From Paenarthrobacter aurescens (lineage in GTDB: Bacteria; Actinomycetota; Actinomycetes; Actinomycetales; Micrococcaceae), in contig NZ_JAOEFX010000002.1 of assembly GCF_025421775.1 (NCBI RefSeq), positions 1-64,000 on the forward strand: a DNA stretch of 64,000 nucleotides, in the 5' to 3' direction. Shown in pieces: positions 7,510-15,664 of this stretch. A program made the position numbers and the translations under genes. A model generated the notes under the pieces. That model had not been told where the DNA came from. It searched no databases and worked only from the letters and a program-made list of their open reading frames with translations. The first letter of the stretch is position 1. Each line of letters opens with the position of its first letter.

Positions 7510-9018
7510 TTAGGCTTTGCTGCTGGCCCGGTGCCGGAGGTGTTGGATTGCACTGATCGCGAGTGCTGCTGCGAGAACCGCGTAGAGGGTGACGGTGATG
7601 GGACTGCCCACCAGAATGCCCAGATCCCCCTCGGATACTGCCAGGGCGCGGCGGAGTTCGGTTTCTGCCATGGGCCCGAGGATCACTGCGATGAGTACCG
7701 GTGCCAGGGGAATGTTGTAGCGGCGCATCAGGAATCCGAGGAGGCCGATGGCGATGAGCAGCCATAGGTCGAGGATCGCGGAGCTTACTGCGTAGACGCC
7801 GAGCATGGAGAACACTGTGATTCCGGCGTAGAGGTAGTGCTTGGGGATGCTCAGCAGTTTGGCCCAGACGGAGGCGAATGGCATGTTGATCATCACCAGA
7901 ATCACAAGGCCAATGAATAGTGAGGCCAGCAGGGCCCAGACCAGGTCGCCACTTCGTTCGAAGAGCAGGGGGCCGGGTTGCATTCCGTATTGCTGGAAGG
8001 CGGCGAGCATGATTGCTGCCGTGGCTGACGTGGGAAGTCCGAGTGCGAGGAGGGCGCCCATCGCTGTACCGGCAGTGGCGTTGGCGGCGGCTTCGGGTGC
8101 GGCGAGGCCACGGATGGAGCCAGTGGTACCGAATTCCGGGTCGTTTCGACGTTTCGCTAGTTGTTTCTCGGTGCCGTAGGCCAAGAAGGTGGGTACTTCC
8201 GCACCGCCAGCGGGTATCAGACCAAAGGGAGCTCCGAATGCTGTGCCACGTAGCCAGGCGGGTAGGGCCTTTTTGAAGTCGGTGAGGTTCAAGCGGGCCC
8301 GGCCCTTGGTTTTGATTTGAGTGGCAGCGGGGTCGCGGTGGATGCGGGAGGCGATCTGGAAGACTTCGCCGAGTGCCAGGAGTCCGACGGTGATGACGAT
8401 GACGGAGATGCCGTCAAAGAGTTGGGGCATGCCCAAGGTGAATCTGGCAGTGCCGCTGGGGCCGTCAATGCCGGCGAGGGCCAGGGCGAGGCCAATGCCC
8501 AGGGCTGCGATGCCGCGGATTACGGATTCGGAGACGACGGCGGAGATAGCCAGGAAGGCGAAGACTGCCAGCGCGAAGTACTCGGCCGGGCCGAACACGG
8601 TGGCCATCTTGACCAGGACCGGGGCGAAGAAGACCACGAGGGTGGTGGCGATCAGGCCGCCAATGAAGGCGCCGATGGCGCACGTAGCCAGAGCTTTGGC
8701 GGCCTGTCCGCTTTTGGCCATGCGGTGGCCCTCGAAGGTGGAGGCCATGGCGGAGGAGTTGCCAGGGGTGTTGAGCAGGATCCCGGAGGTGGAGTCGCCG
8801 AAGAGTCCGCCGAAGTAGATGCCGGCGAACATGATGAACGCCGCTGTGGGTTCCAGTGAAAAGGTGACAGGCAGGAGCAAGGCGACCGCCATGGCCGAGC
8901 CGAGTCCGGGAAGGACGCCGACGGCGGTGCCCAGGACGGCGCCGATCAGCACCCACAGGAGGTTGATGGGGGTGAGGGCGCTGGCGAAGCCGCCCATGAG
9001 GAGTTCGAGTTGTTCCAT
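7510..9018 (-). CDS. tctA: Tripartite tricarboxylate transporter, large permease TctA
   Basis: A 502-residue membrane protein with about 11-12 hydrophobic helices. The family signatures are present: GVLPGLGSAMAVALLLP near residues 39-55, the GGLFGDSTSGILLNTPG loop, and PFGLIPAGGAEVPTFLAYG, a second conserved re-entrant-like loop. With TctB and the binding protein TctC it imports tricarboxylates such as citrate, or related organic acids, using an ion gradient. ATG 9018 overlaps the tctB stop (TGATG) and has GGAGGG seven bases upstream, so translation is coupled. Confidence 0.93.
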   Translation of the reverse strand: MEQLELLMGGFASALTPINLLWVLIGAVLGTAVGVLPGLGSAMAVALLLPVTFSLEPTAAFIMFAGIYFGGLFGDSTSGILLNTPGNSSAMASTFEGHRMAKSGQAAKALATCAIGAFIGGLIATTLVVFFAPVLVKMATVFGPAEYFALAVFAFLAISAVVSESVIRGIAALGIGLALALAGIDGPSGTARFTLGMPQLFDGISVIVITVGLLALGEVFQIASRIHRDPAATQIKTKGRARLNLTDFKKALPAWLRGTAFGAPFGLIPAGGAEVPTFLAYGTEKQLAKRRNDPEFGTTGSIRGLAAPEAAANATAGTAMGALLALGLPTSATAAIMLAAFQQYGMQPGPLLFERSGDLVWALLASLFIGLVILVMINMPFASVWAKLLSIPKHYLYAGITVFSMLGVYAVSSAILDLWLLIAIGLLGFLMRRYNIPLAPVLIAVILGPMAETELRRALAVSEGDLGILVGSPITVTLYAVLAAALAISAIQHLRHRASSKA

Positions 9019-9665
9019 CAGAGGATCCCTCCTATGAAGCCGGAGGGCAGGCTGAGGCCCAGTCCGGCACCAAAAGCCAGTTGAGTTATTGAGGAAAAGA
9101 GCAGGCCTACGCCGACATCGAAGATGGGGCGGTGGCTGCCGAGGGCATATGCGACAACCCAGAACAGCATCGCTGCGCTGATGATCCAGCCGACGGGGTT
9201 CAAGAGCAGGACGAAGGCCACCAGGCCGGCCAGCATTATCCCTACTGTCCGCCAATCGGTGTAGGTCTTCCACGTTTTGGCCGGTGTTTGCGATACCCCG
9301 TCTTCAAACTTCTGGTCTTCCTCCTTTCCCAATTGACCCAGGTCGTGCAGCATGTCTGCGGAGAATTGGCCGTGTCCGGGGTGGACGGAATTGTCAGGGG
9401 CTTTGGGTGAGCGGAGGATCTGGATGGCCAGCAGGGTGGCCACCAGGTAGAGGATGATGCAGACCAGGATGGGAAAGAACTGCGGGCCGGGTGCCGACTT
9501 GCCCTGCACTTTCATCGTGGCAGTGCCGATGGTGAGGAAAATTGCCAGGGCGTAGAGTACGGCGACGACAATGAATTCGCTGCGGCCCGTTCGGAAGCCG
9601 GGTTGGGGGTTTCGCTGCGTGTCCTTGGCGGATCCTGCTTCTGGCTGGTGCTGGGTGATGCTCAT
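9018..9665 (-). CDS. tctB: Tripartite tricarboxylate transporter, small permease TctB
   Basis: A 215-residue protein with four predicted transmembrane segments, two near residues 31-85 and two or more near 140-205, separated by a charged cytoplasmic stretch (GQLGKEEDQKFED). This is the usual TctB topology, and the SAPGPQFFP motif after helix 1 is characteristic. It forms the small membrane subunit with TctA. It overlaps tctC by four bases (ATGA, 9662-9665) and tctA by one base. Confidence 0.9.
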   Translation of the reverse strand: MSITQHQPEAGSAKDTQRNPQPGFRTGRSEFIVVAVLYALAIFLTIGTATMKVQGKSAPGPQFFPILVCIILYLVATLLAIQILRSPKAPDNSVHPGHGQFSADMLHDLGQLGKEEDQKFEDGVSQTPAKTWKTYTDWRTVGIMLAGLVAFVLLLNPVGWIISAAMLFWVVAYALGSHRPIFDVGVGLLFSSITQLAFGAGLGLSLPSGFIGGIL

Positions 9666-10642
9666 AGGCCGAGGTCCTTTACGATTTCTTGGGCCGTTGC
9701 AACTTCGTCTTTGATGAACCGCTCGAATTCTTCGCCGGTTGAGAAGGTGTCTGTCCAGCTGTTGCGCTTGAGGGCTCCCTGCCAGTGGTCTGTGCTGCGC
9801 ATCTCGGTGACGATCTCGATGAGCGATGCCTTCGCTTCGTCCGTGGTTCCAGGTGCCGCGACGAAGCCCCGCCAGTTGGACATGGATGCGTCAACACCCT
9901 GCTCCTTGAAAGTGGGCACGTCCACGCCCTCAAGCCGCTGGTCCGAAGAGATGGCCAGGGCTCGAAGTGTTCCGGCCTCGATCTGGTCCCGGACCTCGTT
10001 GTAGCCGGACATGCCAGCGGCAGTGGTGTGGGACAGGAGGGAAGTGAGCGCCTCGCCGCCCCCGGAGTAGGCGATGTAGTTCACGTCCTTGGGGTCGATG
10101 CCCACGGTTTTGGCCACCATGGCGCTCAGGAGATGGTCGATCGAGCCCAGGGAACCGCCGCCGATGGAGGTTCCCCCCGGATCCGCTTTCCACGCTTCCA
10201 GGAAGTCATTGAGCGTCTGAAACGTCGAATCGGCAGGCACCACCAGGGCCGCGTAATCATCGGCCATCCGGGCAATGGGGACAACGTCAGCCATGGACTC
10301 GGGGTTGTCGCCGAGCTCGATGGCCCCCACCATCACGCCACCGGTCACCAGAAGCGCATCTTCGCGCCCCGGTGTCTGCACGAACTGGCTTAGGCCAATT
10401 GTTCCGCCAGCTCCCGGGACGTTGACTACCTGGACGTTGTTGACGACGCCGCCGCTCTTGAGCGCCTGCTGCCCTTCACGGGCAAAACCGTCCCAACCAC
10501 CACCAGGTGCTGCCGGGGCGATCAGGGCGAGCTTGTTTCGTGCCGTACTCGTACCACCGGCGGTACCGGCATTTATGAACGCAAGCGCGGCCACGACGGC
10601 AACGACCAGGCCGAACATGGCATTGCGTAGGGGGATTTTCAT
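9662..10642 (-). CDS. tctC: Tripartite tricarboxylate transporter substrate-binding protein TctC
   Basis: A 326-residue secreted solute-binding protein (Bug/TctC family). It begins with a single hydrophobic N-terminal segment (residues 8-26) that has no lipobox cysteine, so it is either cleaved or anchored. The mature part shows the Bug pattern LIAPAAPGGGWDGFAR, then VVNVPGAGGTIGLSQF, the loops that hold a carboxylate ligand, and the VPTFKEQGVDASMSNWRGFVAAPGTTDEAK segment near the end. It is the first gene of tctCBA, divergent from tcuA across a regulatory region with GTATAC sites. Confidence 0.93.
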   Translation of the reverse strand: MKIPLRNAMFGLVVAVVAALAFINAGTAGGTSTARNKLALIAPAAPGGGWDGFAREGQQALKSGGVVNNVQVVNVPGAGGTIGLSQFVQTPGREDALLVTGGVMVGAIELGDNPESMADVVPIARMADDYAALVVPADSTFQTLNDFLEAWKADPGGTSIGGGSLGSIDHLLSAMVAKTVGIDPKDVNYIAYSGGGEALTSLLSHTTAAGMSGYNEVRDQIEAGTLRALAISSDQRLEGVDVPTFKEQGVDASMSNWRGFVAAPGTTDEAKASLIEIVTEMRSTDHWQGALKRNSWTDTFSTGEEFERFIKDEVATAQEIVKDLGL

Positions 10643-10752
10643 GGTTCTCGTTCCGTAACGACGTTGTTGGGCGGTGCGAAAAGTAGTGTGCCGTGAGCCA
10701 CCTTAGCTATGGAAGCCATGCAGTGACTGGCAAGTATTCGTCAGCATACCTA

Positions 10753-10760
10753 TGTATACA
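10753..10760. promoter_or_regulatory. GTATAC-core operator, tctC side
   Basis: TGTATACA is a perfect 8-bp palindrome about 110 bases upstream of tctC. A half-like GTTATAC occurs at 10771-10777. The GTATAC core is that of FCD-type GntR operators, and a GntR gene lies at 12447. It may regulate tctCBA. Confidence 0.5.
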
Positions 10761-10822
10761 ATGAAATACAGTTATACATGTGATGGCTGTCACGGGCAAG
10801 TCTTCGCCAGCAAATGAGTCTA

Positions 10823-10851
10823 TTGTGCAAATGTATACGTTTGTATACAGT
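10823..10851 (+). promoter_or_regulatory. Probable tcuA promoter with paired GTATAC operators
   Basis: Two GTATAC cores (10833-10838 and 10843-10848) are exactly 10 bp apart, one helical turn, and lie 36-51 bases before the tcuA ATG. TTGTGC (10823-10828) and TACAGT (10846-10851) form a possible -35/-10 pair with a 17-base spacer, so a bound regulator would cover the promoter. The hexamers are weak; the repeated operator core is the stronger signal. Confidence 0.5.
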
Positions 10852-10883
10852 TGGATTCACTGACCGACTGAAAGGACTTATGG

Positions 10884-12377
10884 ATGTCTATTGGTAATGA
10901 AGCCAAGCCAGCGGGCGCGGACAACGTCGACGTGATCGTGGTGGGCGGCGGGAACGCCGGATTCACGGCAGCGCACGCAGCCGCTGTCCGGGGGCGGAGA
11001 GTTGTTCTGCTCGAAAAGGGCAACGAGGACATGGCAGGCGGGAACAGCTTTTACACCGCCGGTGCAACCCGGATCGCACACGACGGGGTCGCTGATCTCC
11101 TGGACTGGGTGGAACCGGATGAGCGGCATAGCCGCACAGAAGTTCCGCCCTACTCCGCGGATGAATACGCCGCTGACCTCGCCAAAGTCACTGAAGGCCG
11201 AAACGACCCCGAACTGACCAAGGTTTTGGTCGAGGAATCCCAGCCCACGCTTCGCTGGCTCAACAGCCTGGGCCTGAAGTACCGTCTGATGTACGAACGC
11301 CAGGCCTTCGAACGCCCGGACGGCTCCTTTCTTTTCTGGGGCGGCCTGCACGTGGGAAACGTAGGCGGAGGCGAGGGCCTGATCGCCGACCACACCCGGG
11401 TTGCCACCGAGCTGGGGATCGATGTCCGCTACGGCCATGCAGCGCAGAGCCTCATTGTCGAGAACGGGCGCGTCACCGGCGTCGTCGTAACAACAGCTGA
11501 CGGTGAGCTGCGCCTGCTTGCCGAGTCAGTGATCCTTACCGCCGGCGGGTTCGAATCCGATCCCCAGTGGCGGCGAGAGCATCTGGGAGAAGGCTGGGAA
11601 AACGCCAAGGTCCGCGGAACCCCGTACAACACAGGAGACATGATTGCTGCTGCGCTGCAGATCGGTGCCGCCAAGGGCGGTGACTGGAGCACGTGCCACA
11701 GTGTTCAGTGGGACGCCTTTACCGCCACGAATGAGAGCAATCGGGAACTTACCAACAGGCTTACGCGTCAGAGCTACCCGTTCGGAATCATTGTGAACAC
11801 CGAAGGCGAGCGTTTCCTGGACGAGGGTGCAGACTTCCGGAACTACACCTACGCCAAGTACGGCAAGGAAATCCTGAAGCAGCCCGGATCGGTCGCATAC
11901 CAGATCTTTGATGCAAACCTTCGTCCCATGCTGCGGACAGAAGAGTACGACATGCCGGGCATCTCCGTGGAAGTTGCGGACACTCTGGAAGAACTGGCAA
12001 CCAAGATCGGCATTGACCCGGAACAACTGTCCAAGACGGTGACCAACTTCAATAACTCAATCGATCGCAGCATCACCTTTGACCCGAATATCAAAGACGG
12101 TCGCGCCGCGGCTACGGAGCCGGTCAAGAGCAACTGGGCCGCCCCCATCGAAACCGGGCCCTTCTACGCCTACGGGGTCACCTGTGGCATCACCTTCACG
12201 TTTGGCGGCATCAAATCCGACACCCATGGCCGTGTCCTCAATGCTGAGGGCAAGCAGATCGAAGGCCTCTTTGTAGCCGGTGAAATGCTTGGCGGCCTGT
12301 TCAGCGCCAACTACCCAGGCGGTAGCGGGCTTGCTGCCGGATGCGTCTTCGGACGACGGGCGGGACACCTGGCGTAA
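10884..12377 (+). CDS. tcuA: FAD-dependent tricarballylate dehydrogenase TcuA-like
   Basis: A 497-residue flavoprotein of the fumarate reductase/succinate dehydrogenase flavoprotein family. The N-terminal dinucleotide fold is VDVIVVGGGNAGFTAA with an acidic ribose-binding end (VVLLEKG), followed by DMAGGNSFYTAGATRIA. The C-terminal FAD-binding segment reads GLFVAGEMLGGLFSANYPGGSGLAAG. TcuA enzymes oxidise tricarballylate to cis-aconitate; the divergent tricarboxylate importer makes that role plausible, but a 3-ketosteroid or other flavin dehydrogenase of this family is not excluded. ATG 10884 has AAAGGA at 10871-10876. No TcuB electron-transfer gene follows. Confidence 0.8.
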   Translation: MSIGNEAKPAGADNVDVIVVGGGNAGFTAAHAAAVRGRRVVLLEKGNEDMAGGNSFYTAGATRIAHDGVADLLDWVEPDERHSRTEVPPYSADEYAADLAKVTEGRNDPELTKVLVEESQPTLRWLNSLGLKYRLMYERQAFERPDGSFLFWGGLHVGNVGGGEGLIADHTRVATELGIDVRYGHAAQSLIVENGRVTGVVVTTADGELRLLAESVILTAGGFESDPQWRREHLGEGWENAKVRGTPYNTGDMIAAALQIGAAKGGDWSTCHSVQWDAFTATNESNRELTNRLTRQSYPFGIIVNTEGERFLDEGADFRNYTYAKYGKEILKQPGSVAYQIFDANLRPMLRTEEYDMPGISVEVADTLEELATKIGIDPEQLSKTVTNFNNSIDRSITFDPNIKDGRAAATEPVKSNWAAPIETGPFYAYGVTCGITFTFGGIKSDTHGRVLNAEGKQIEGLFVAGEMLGGLFSANYPGGSGLAAGCVFGRRAGHLA

Positions 12378-12446
12378 AGTTGCTTCGAACACGCCGCGGC
12401 AGCGGCGCTAGAGACAGCCCAGCCCCATTTTCCAAGGACCAGTCAA

Positions 12447-13139
12447 GTGACGGATACAGCATCAGCCCCACGCGTGGATGGCGAAACCATCTTCCTGACA
12501 CTGCGGGGGGAAATCCTGTCCGGTGTACATCAACCCGGAACCGCTATCCGCGAAACGTCATTAGCTGAACGCTTCGGCGTCTCCCGGACGCCCGTCCGGG
12601 AGGCGCTGTCCCGCCTCCAGCACGAGGGGCTCCTTGAACGGGTAGCCAGGGGTCTGCAGGTTCCGCAAGTAGACCCGCAGCAGGTCATCCAGATCTATGA
12701 CATGCGCATCCTCCTCGAGGAAGAAGCCGCGCGGCAAGCAGCCAAAGCCCGTCAATTCCCGGACCTCATGCGGCTCGAGGCATTGCTGCAGCGCGACAGG
12801 CAACTCCAGGACCCGGACGACCACACCAGAATTACAACAAACCTCGAGTTCCACGCCGCCGTGTGGAACTGCGCCCACAACACTGTCCTCCGGGACCTCC
12901 TGGACCGCCTGTCAACGCACCTTATCCACGCACCACGGTCCACGCTCTCTACCGGAAACCGCTGGGCCGAGTCCCTGGACGAGCACGAGGCACTCATTCA
13001 TGCCATCGACCAGCAAGACAGTGATGCGGCCGGAAAGATTGCCCGGCAACACATGGAGACAGCGCGTGCCCTGAGGCTGCAGCTTCTACGGGAGACAGCC
13101 CTGCAACATCCGCTGGCAAGCCACAGTTCCCAGCGGTAG
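12447..13139 (+). CDS. GntR family regulator, FCD subfamily (tct/tcu locus)
   Basis: A 230-residue regulator with an N-terminal winged helix ([29 protein letters not shown], residues 34-62) and an all-helical FCD ligand-binding domain with the conserved metal-binding elements ([36 protein letters not shown]). FCD regulators usually repress by binding GTATAC-like palindromes until a carboxylate ligand is bound. It follows tcuA by 69 bases and starts at GTG 12447 after AAGGA. It probably controls the divergent tctCBA and tcuA promoters, where GTATAC cores occur three times. Confidence 0.9.
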   Translation: MTDTASAPRVDGETIFLTLRGEILSGVHQPGTAIRETSLAERFGVSRTPVREALSRLQHEGLLERVARGLQVPQVDPQQVIQIYDMRILLEEEAARQAAKARQFPDLMRLEALLQRDRQLQDPDDHTRITTNLEFHAAVWNCAHNTVLRDLLDRLSTHLIHAPRSTLSTGNRWAESLDEHEALIHAIDQQDSDAAGKIARQHMETARALRLQLLRETALQHPLASHSSQR

Positions 13140-13283
13140 CGCACACTGCTTCAGGCGGCGGAAAAGGCAGTACCCCAAGCCAACGGTTCTATCGACTGCC
13201 GGAGCCAGTCCGGCATCCGCTCTCCGAGGGCCGCGCCGCGCACCTCGTGGCGTTCCTGTCGGACCCTGCGCCGGCCGGAGTTC

Positions 13284-13664
13284 TCAGTCGAGTACCACGA
13301 CGGAGCCGGCGAGTACTTGCCAGCGGCCGTCAATGATCCGCCATTCCCGGTGCCACAGCAGCTGGACCTCGATCTGTGATCCGTGGATGTGGAGCACAGC
13401 GCGGGCAGTGGTGTCTGTTGTGCCGCTGCCGTCGGATTCGAGGGTGCGCCGGTTGGTTTCCTCGATTCGGTCAAAATTGGTGGCCCCAGTGCGGTGTGCT
13501 TCCAGATCTGCCTTCTTGGTGAGGACCGTGCCCTCAGGGCCGATGAACTTCAGGTCATCGGAGATGAGCCGGTCCAACGCTTCAAGGTCACTGGCCCGCA
13601 TGGCATCCAGGAGTTCGTCTTCGGCGGCATCAATTGTGCGGCCAGCATTGTCGTGGGTGGTCAC
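13284..13664 (-). CDS. NTF2-like protein (DUF4440 type)
   Basis: A 126-residue soluble protein with the NTF2/SnoaL cone-fold pattern: N-terminal helices (DAAEDELLDAMRASDLEALDRLISDDLKFIGPEGTVLTK), then strands ending WRIIDGRWQVLAGSVV. Such proteins can be small enzymes or ligand binders; no catalytic residue can be assigned. The start is GTG 13664 with AGGG about seven bases before it. The 144 bases between it and the GntR stop encode, on the same strand, a short stretch that resembles a protein tail (see findings), but no gene is called there. Confidence 0.75.
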   Translation of the reverse strand: MTTHDNAGRTIDAAEDELLDAMRASDLEALDRLISDDLKFIGPEGTVLTKKADLEAHRTGATNFDRIEETNRRTLESDGSGTTDTTARAVLHIHGSQIEVQLLWHREWRIIDGRWQVLAGSVVVLD

Positions 13665-13825
13665 ATCGAAACCCTAGCAGCGCGTTGGGCTGGTGCCGCT
13701 GAACGACGTCTGTCGTGAGTGGCCTTCGCGCCGGCGTCATGACCGAGGAGCCAGGCACTACCTCCGCGCTTCTCCGGCAGGCCACGGCCTGTTGAATGTC
13801 AGGGGCCGGGCGTATCCTCGGCGGT

Positions 13826-14314
13826 ATGACGACTTCACCAGCCGGGGCCAATCAACCAGGGGCGCCCGCTACGGAAATTCTTGAGACCAACCAGTGTTGG
13901 GAGCTCCTCCGTGGAGTCTCAGTGGGACGGCTTGCCGTATGGGTGGACGACCACCCGGACATCTTCCCCGTGAACTACAAAGTGGACCACGGCACCATGG
14001 TGTTCCGTACCGGCGAAGGCACCAAGCTCCACGCTGCGCTCAGTGACGTTCCGGTGGCCATCGAGGCTGATGGCGTTAACGCCGACACCGGCGTGGCGTG
14101 GAGCGTAGTAGTCAAGGGCCAGGCCTCAGCTGTGGAACTCACCCAGGACGTGCTGGACACCATCGGGCTGCTGCTCTTCCCGTGGGAGGCCGGACAGAAG
14201 GACCAATTCATCCGTATCACTCCTAGCAAGGTGACGGGCCGGCGCTTCACGGTAACGCCACCGGTGACATGGTGGACGCCTCTGGACGATGCTCCCACAG
14301 CGCGAGGCGAGTAA
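13826..14314 (+). CDS. Pyridoxamine 5'-phosphate oxidase family protein
   Basis: A 162-residue flavin-binding split-barrel protein. It shows the family's ETNQCWELLRGVSVGRLAVWVDDHPDIFPVNYKVDHGTMVFRT pattern: an N-terminal helix, then strands with FPVNY and the FRTGEGTKL phosphate/flavin-binding segment. The role is probably an F420- or FMN-dependent reductase/oxidase or a flavin-sequestering protein; the substrate is unknown. ATG 13826 is chosen because it begins ten residues after a GTG/ATG extension lacking family similarity. A long imperfect hairpin follows the stop. Confidence 0.85.
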   Translation: MTTSPAGANQPGAPATEILETNQCWELLRGVSVGRLAVWVDDHPDIFPVNYKVDHGTMVFRTGEGTKLHAALSDVPVAIEADGVNADTGVAWSVVVKGQASAVELTQDVLDTIGLLLFPWEAGQKDQFIRITPSKVTGRRFTVTPPVTWWTPLDDAPTARGE

Positions 14315-14327
14315 CGCTTAACGCAGA

Positions 14328-14389
14328 AACCCGTCCTCGTTCGAAACTCCCCGCGCTGCGCGGCGAGGTGTTCGGACAAGGACGGGTTC
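14328..14389. terminator. Long imperfect hairpin between convergent genes
   Basis: Outer arms 14328-14345 and 14372-14389 pair at 16 of 18 positions (AACCCGTCCT... with ...AGGACGGGTT), and an inner CCGCGC/GCGCGG stem sits in the loop. It lies between the convergent split-barrel and amidohydrolase genes and could terminate transcription from both sides. There is no long T tract. Confidence 0.55.
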
Positions 14390-14398
14390 AAAGAGGAG

Positions 14399-15628
14399 CT
14401 ATACGAGTTCCAGCTGATCTGCCACCACCTTGCCGGCGTGGATCACCGTACGGTCCTTGCCCCGGTCCATCACCGTGGAGGCCACCGTTTCACCGTCCAC
14501 CAGCAGCAATTCGGCAGGATCACCGACGTCGACGCCGGGGCGGTGGGCTATGTCCTTCAGCCGGGTCGCGTTGGGGTCAAGGATGCTTGCCCCACCGATC
14601 GTGGCGATGGCCAGGCAGTGCTCGATCAGTTCGTCCCGCCGGAAGCCGTGAGTGAAGGCCAGTTGCCAGGTCCGGTCCAGCATGTCGGTGTTGCCGTAAG
14701 GGGACCAATAGTCGCGCTGGCCGTCCTCGCCGAGCCCCAAACGGACACCTGCCTCCGTGAGGAGGGGGATGGGCAACTGCCCGGCCGCGGACGGAGCAAC
14801 CGATGCGAGGGAGACATCCAGCTCCGCAAAGGCATCGATCAACCGGCGGGTAGTGGCCTCGTTAACGCTGCCCAGCTGGTACGCGTGGGACATAGTGACC
14901 TTGCCTTGCATACCCAGCGCCCTGGTCCTTTCCAGCACCAGGTCCGTGCTGAAGACGCCCAGTTCGCCGGGCTCGTGGAGGTGGATGTCAATGGGCACCT
15001 GGTACTTCTCCGCCAGGCCGAACACGATGTCCAGGTGTTGTGCCGGATCCCGGTCAAGCGTGCACGGGTCGATGCCGCCCATCACATTGGCCCCGGCCTT
15101 GAGTGCCTCTTCCATGAGGTCCACCGTGCCCTTTTCAAGCAGCAGACCGGCCTGTGGGAACGCGATGATGTCCACGGAAGCCTGGCCCGCAAACTTCTCC
15201 TTGGCGGCAGCAACGGCGTCGAAACGTTCCAGCCTGCAGTCCACATCCACCTGCGCGTAGGAGCGGACCCGGGTGGTTCCGCGGGCGATCATCCGGCCCA
15301 GGGTGTCGTTGACGCGCTCCTGCAACGGAACCTCGGCATTTCGCCAGTTCTGCCGGTCGTTCATCATCATGGTCCACACGCCGGGACCGCCGGTGTGCTC
15401 ACGGAAGGGCAGGCCGATCCGGGTGGAGTCAAGGTGCACGTGGACGTCGGAAAAGGAAGGCAGCAACAAACGTCCGCGGCCTTCCACTACGGTCACGTCG
15501 GCTGGAACGGCGCGGTCCGGGTCATGAGGTTCGACGCCGGTGATCTTGCCGCCTGTTTCGCCCGCAACAATACTTACGTCGCTGAGCGCTTGCCCCCACG
15601 GACGGACGGCACGGATCAGGGTATTCAA
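14399..15628 (-). CDS. Cytosine deaminase-like amidohydrolase
   Basis: A 409-residue metal-dependent hydrolase of the cytosine deaminase branch. Metal ligands are in place: HVHLD (H63, H65), IDIHLHEPGE (histidine plus the acid/base glutamate), MSHAYQLG (histidine) and GLGEDGQRDYW (aspartate). It probably deaminates or hydrolyses a cyclic nitrogen compound; cytosine itself is not proven. It is the last gene of the Opp-type ABC operon, 36 bases after the second ATPase gene, so its substrate probably arrives through that transporter. It is cytoplasmic. Confidence 0.85.
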   Translation of the reverse strand: MNTLIRAVRPWGQALSDVSIVAGETGGKITGVEPHDPDRAVPADVTVVEGRGRLLLPSFSDVHVHLDSTRIGLPFREHTGGPGVWTMMMNDRQNWRNAEVPLQERVNDTLGRMIARGTTRVRSYAQVDVDCRLERFDAVAAAKEKFAGQASVDIIAFPQAGLLLEKGTVDLMEEALKAGANVMGGIDPCTLDRDPAQHLDIVFGLAEKYQVPIDIHLHEPGELGVFSTDLVLERTRALGMQGKVTMSHAYQLGSVNEATTRRLIDAFAELDVSLASVAPSAAGQLPIPLLTEAGVRLGLGEDGQRDYWSPYGNTDMLDRTWQLAFTHGFRRDELIEHCLAIATIGGASILDPNATRLKDIAHRPGVDVGDPAELLLVDGETVASTVMDRGKDRTVIHAGKVVADQLELV

Positions 15629-15664
15629 TGGTTGCTCCTTTGGTAGTGAATCTATTGCCTGCGT

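Noticed and set aside
10880..10897. ATG just before the tcuA start
   Set aside because: Frame ends after five codons; the second ATG at 10884 opens the flavoprotein.
14438..15646. 402-codon plus-strand frame opposite the cytosine-deaminase-like gene
   Set aside because: The minus strand has all metal ligands; the plus translation has no domain.
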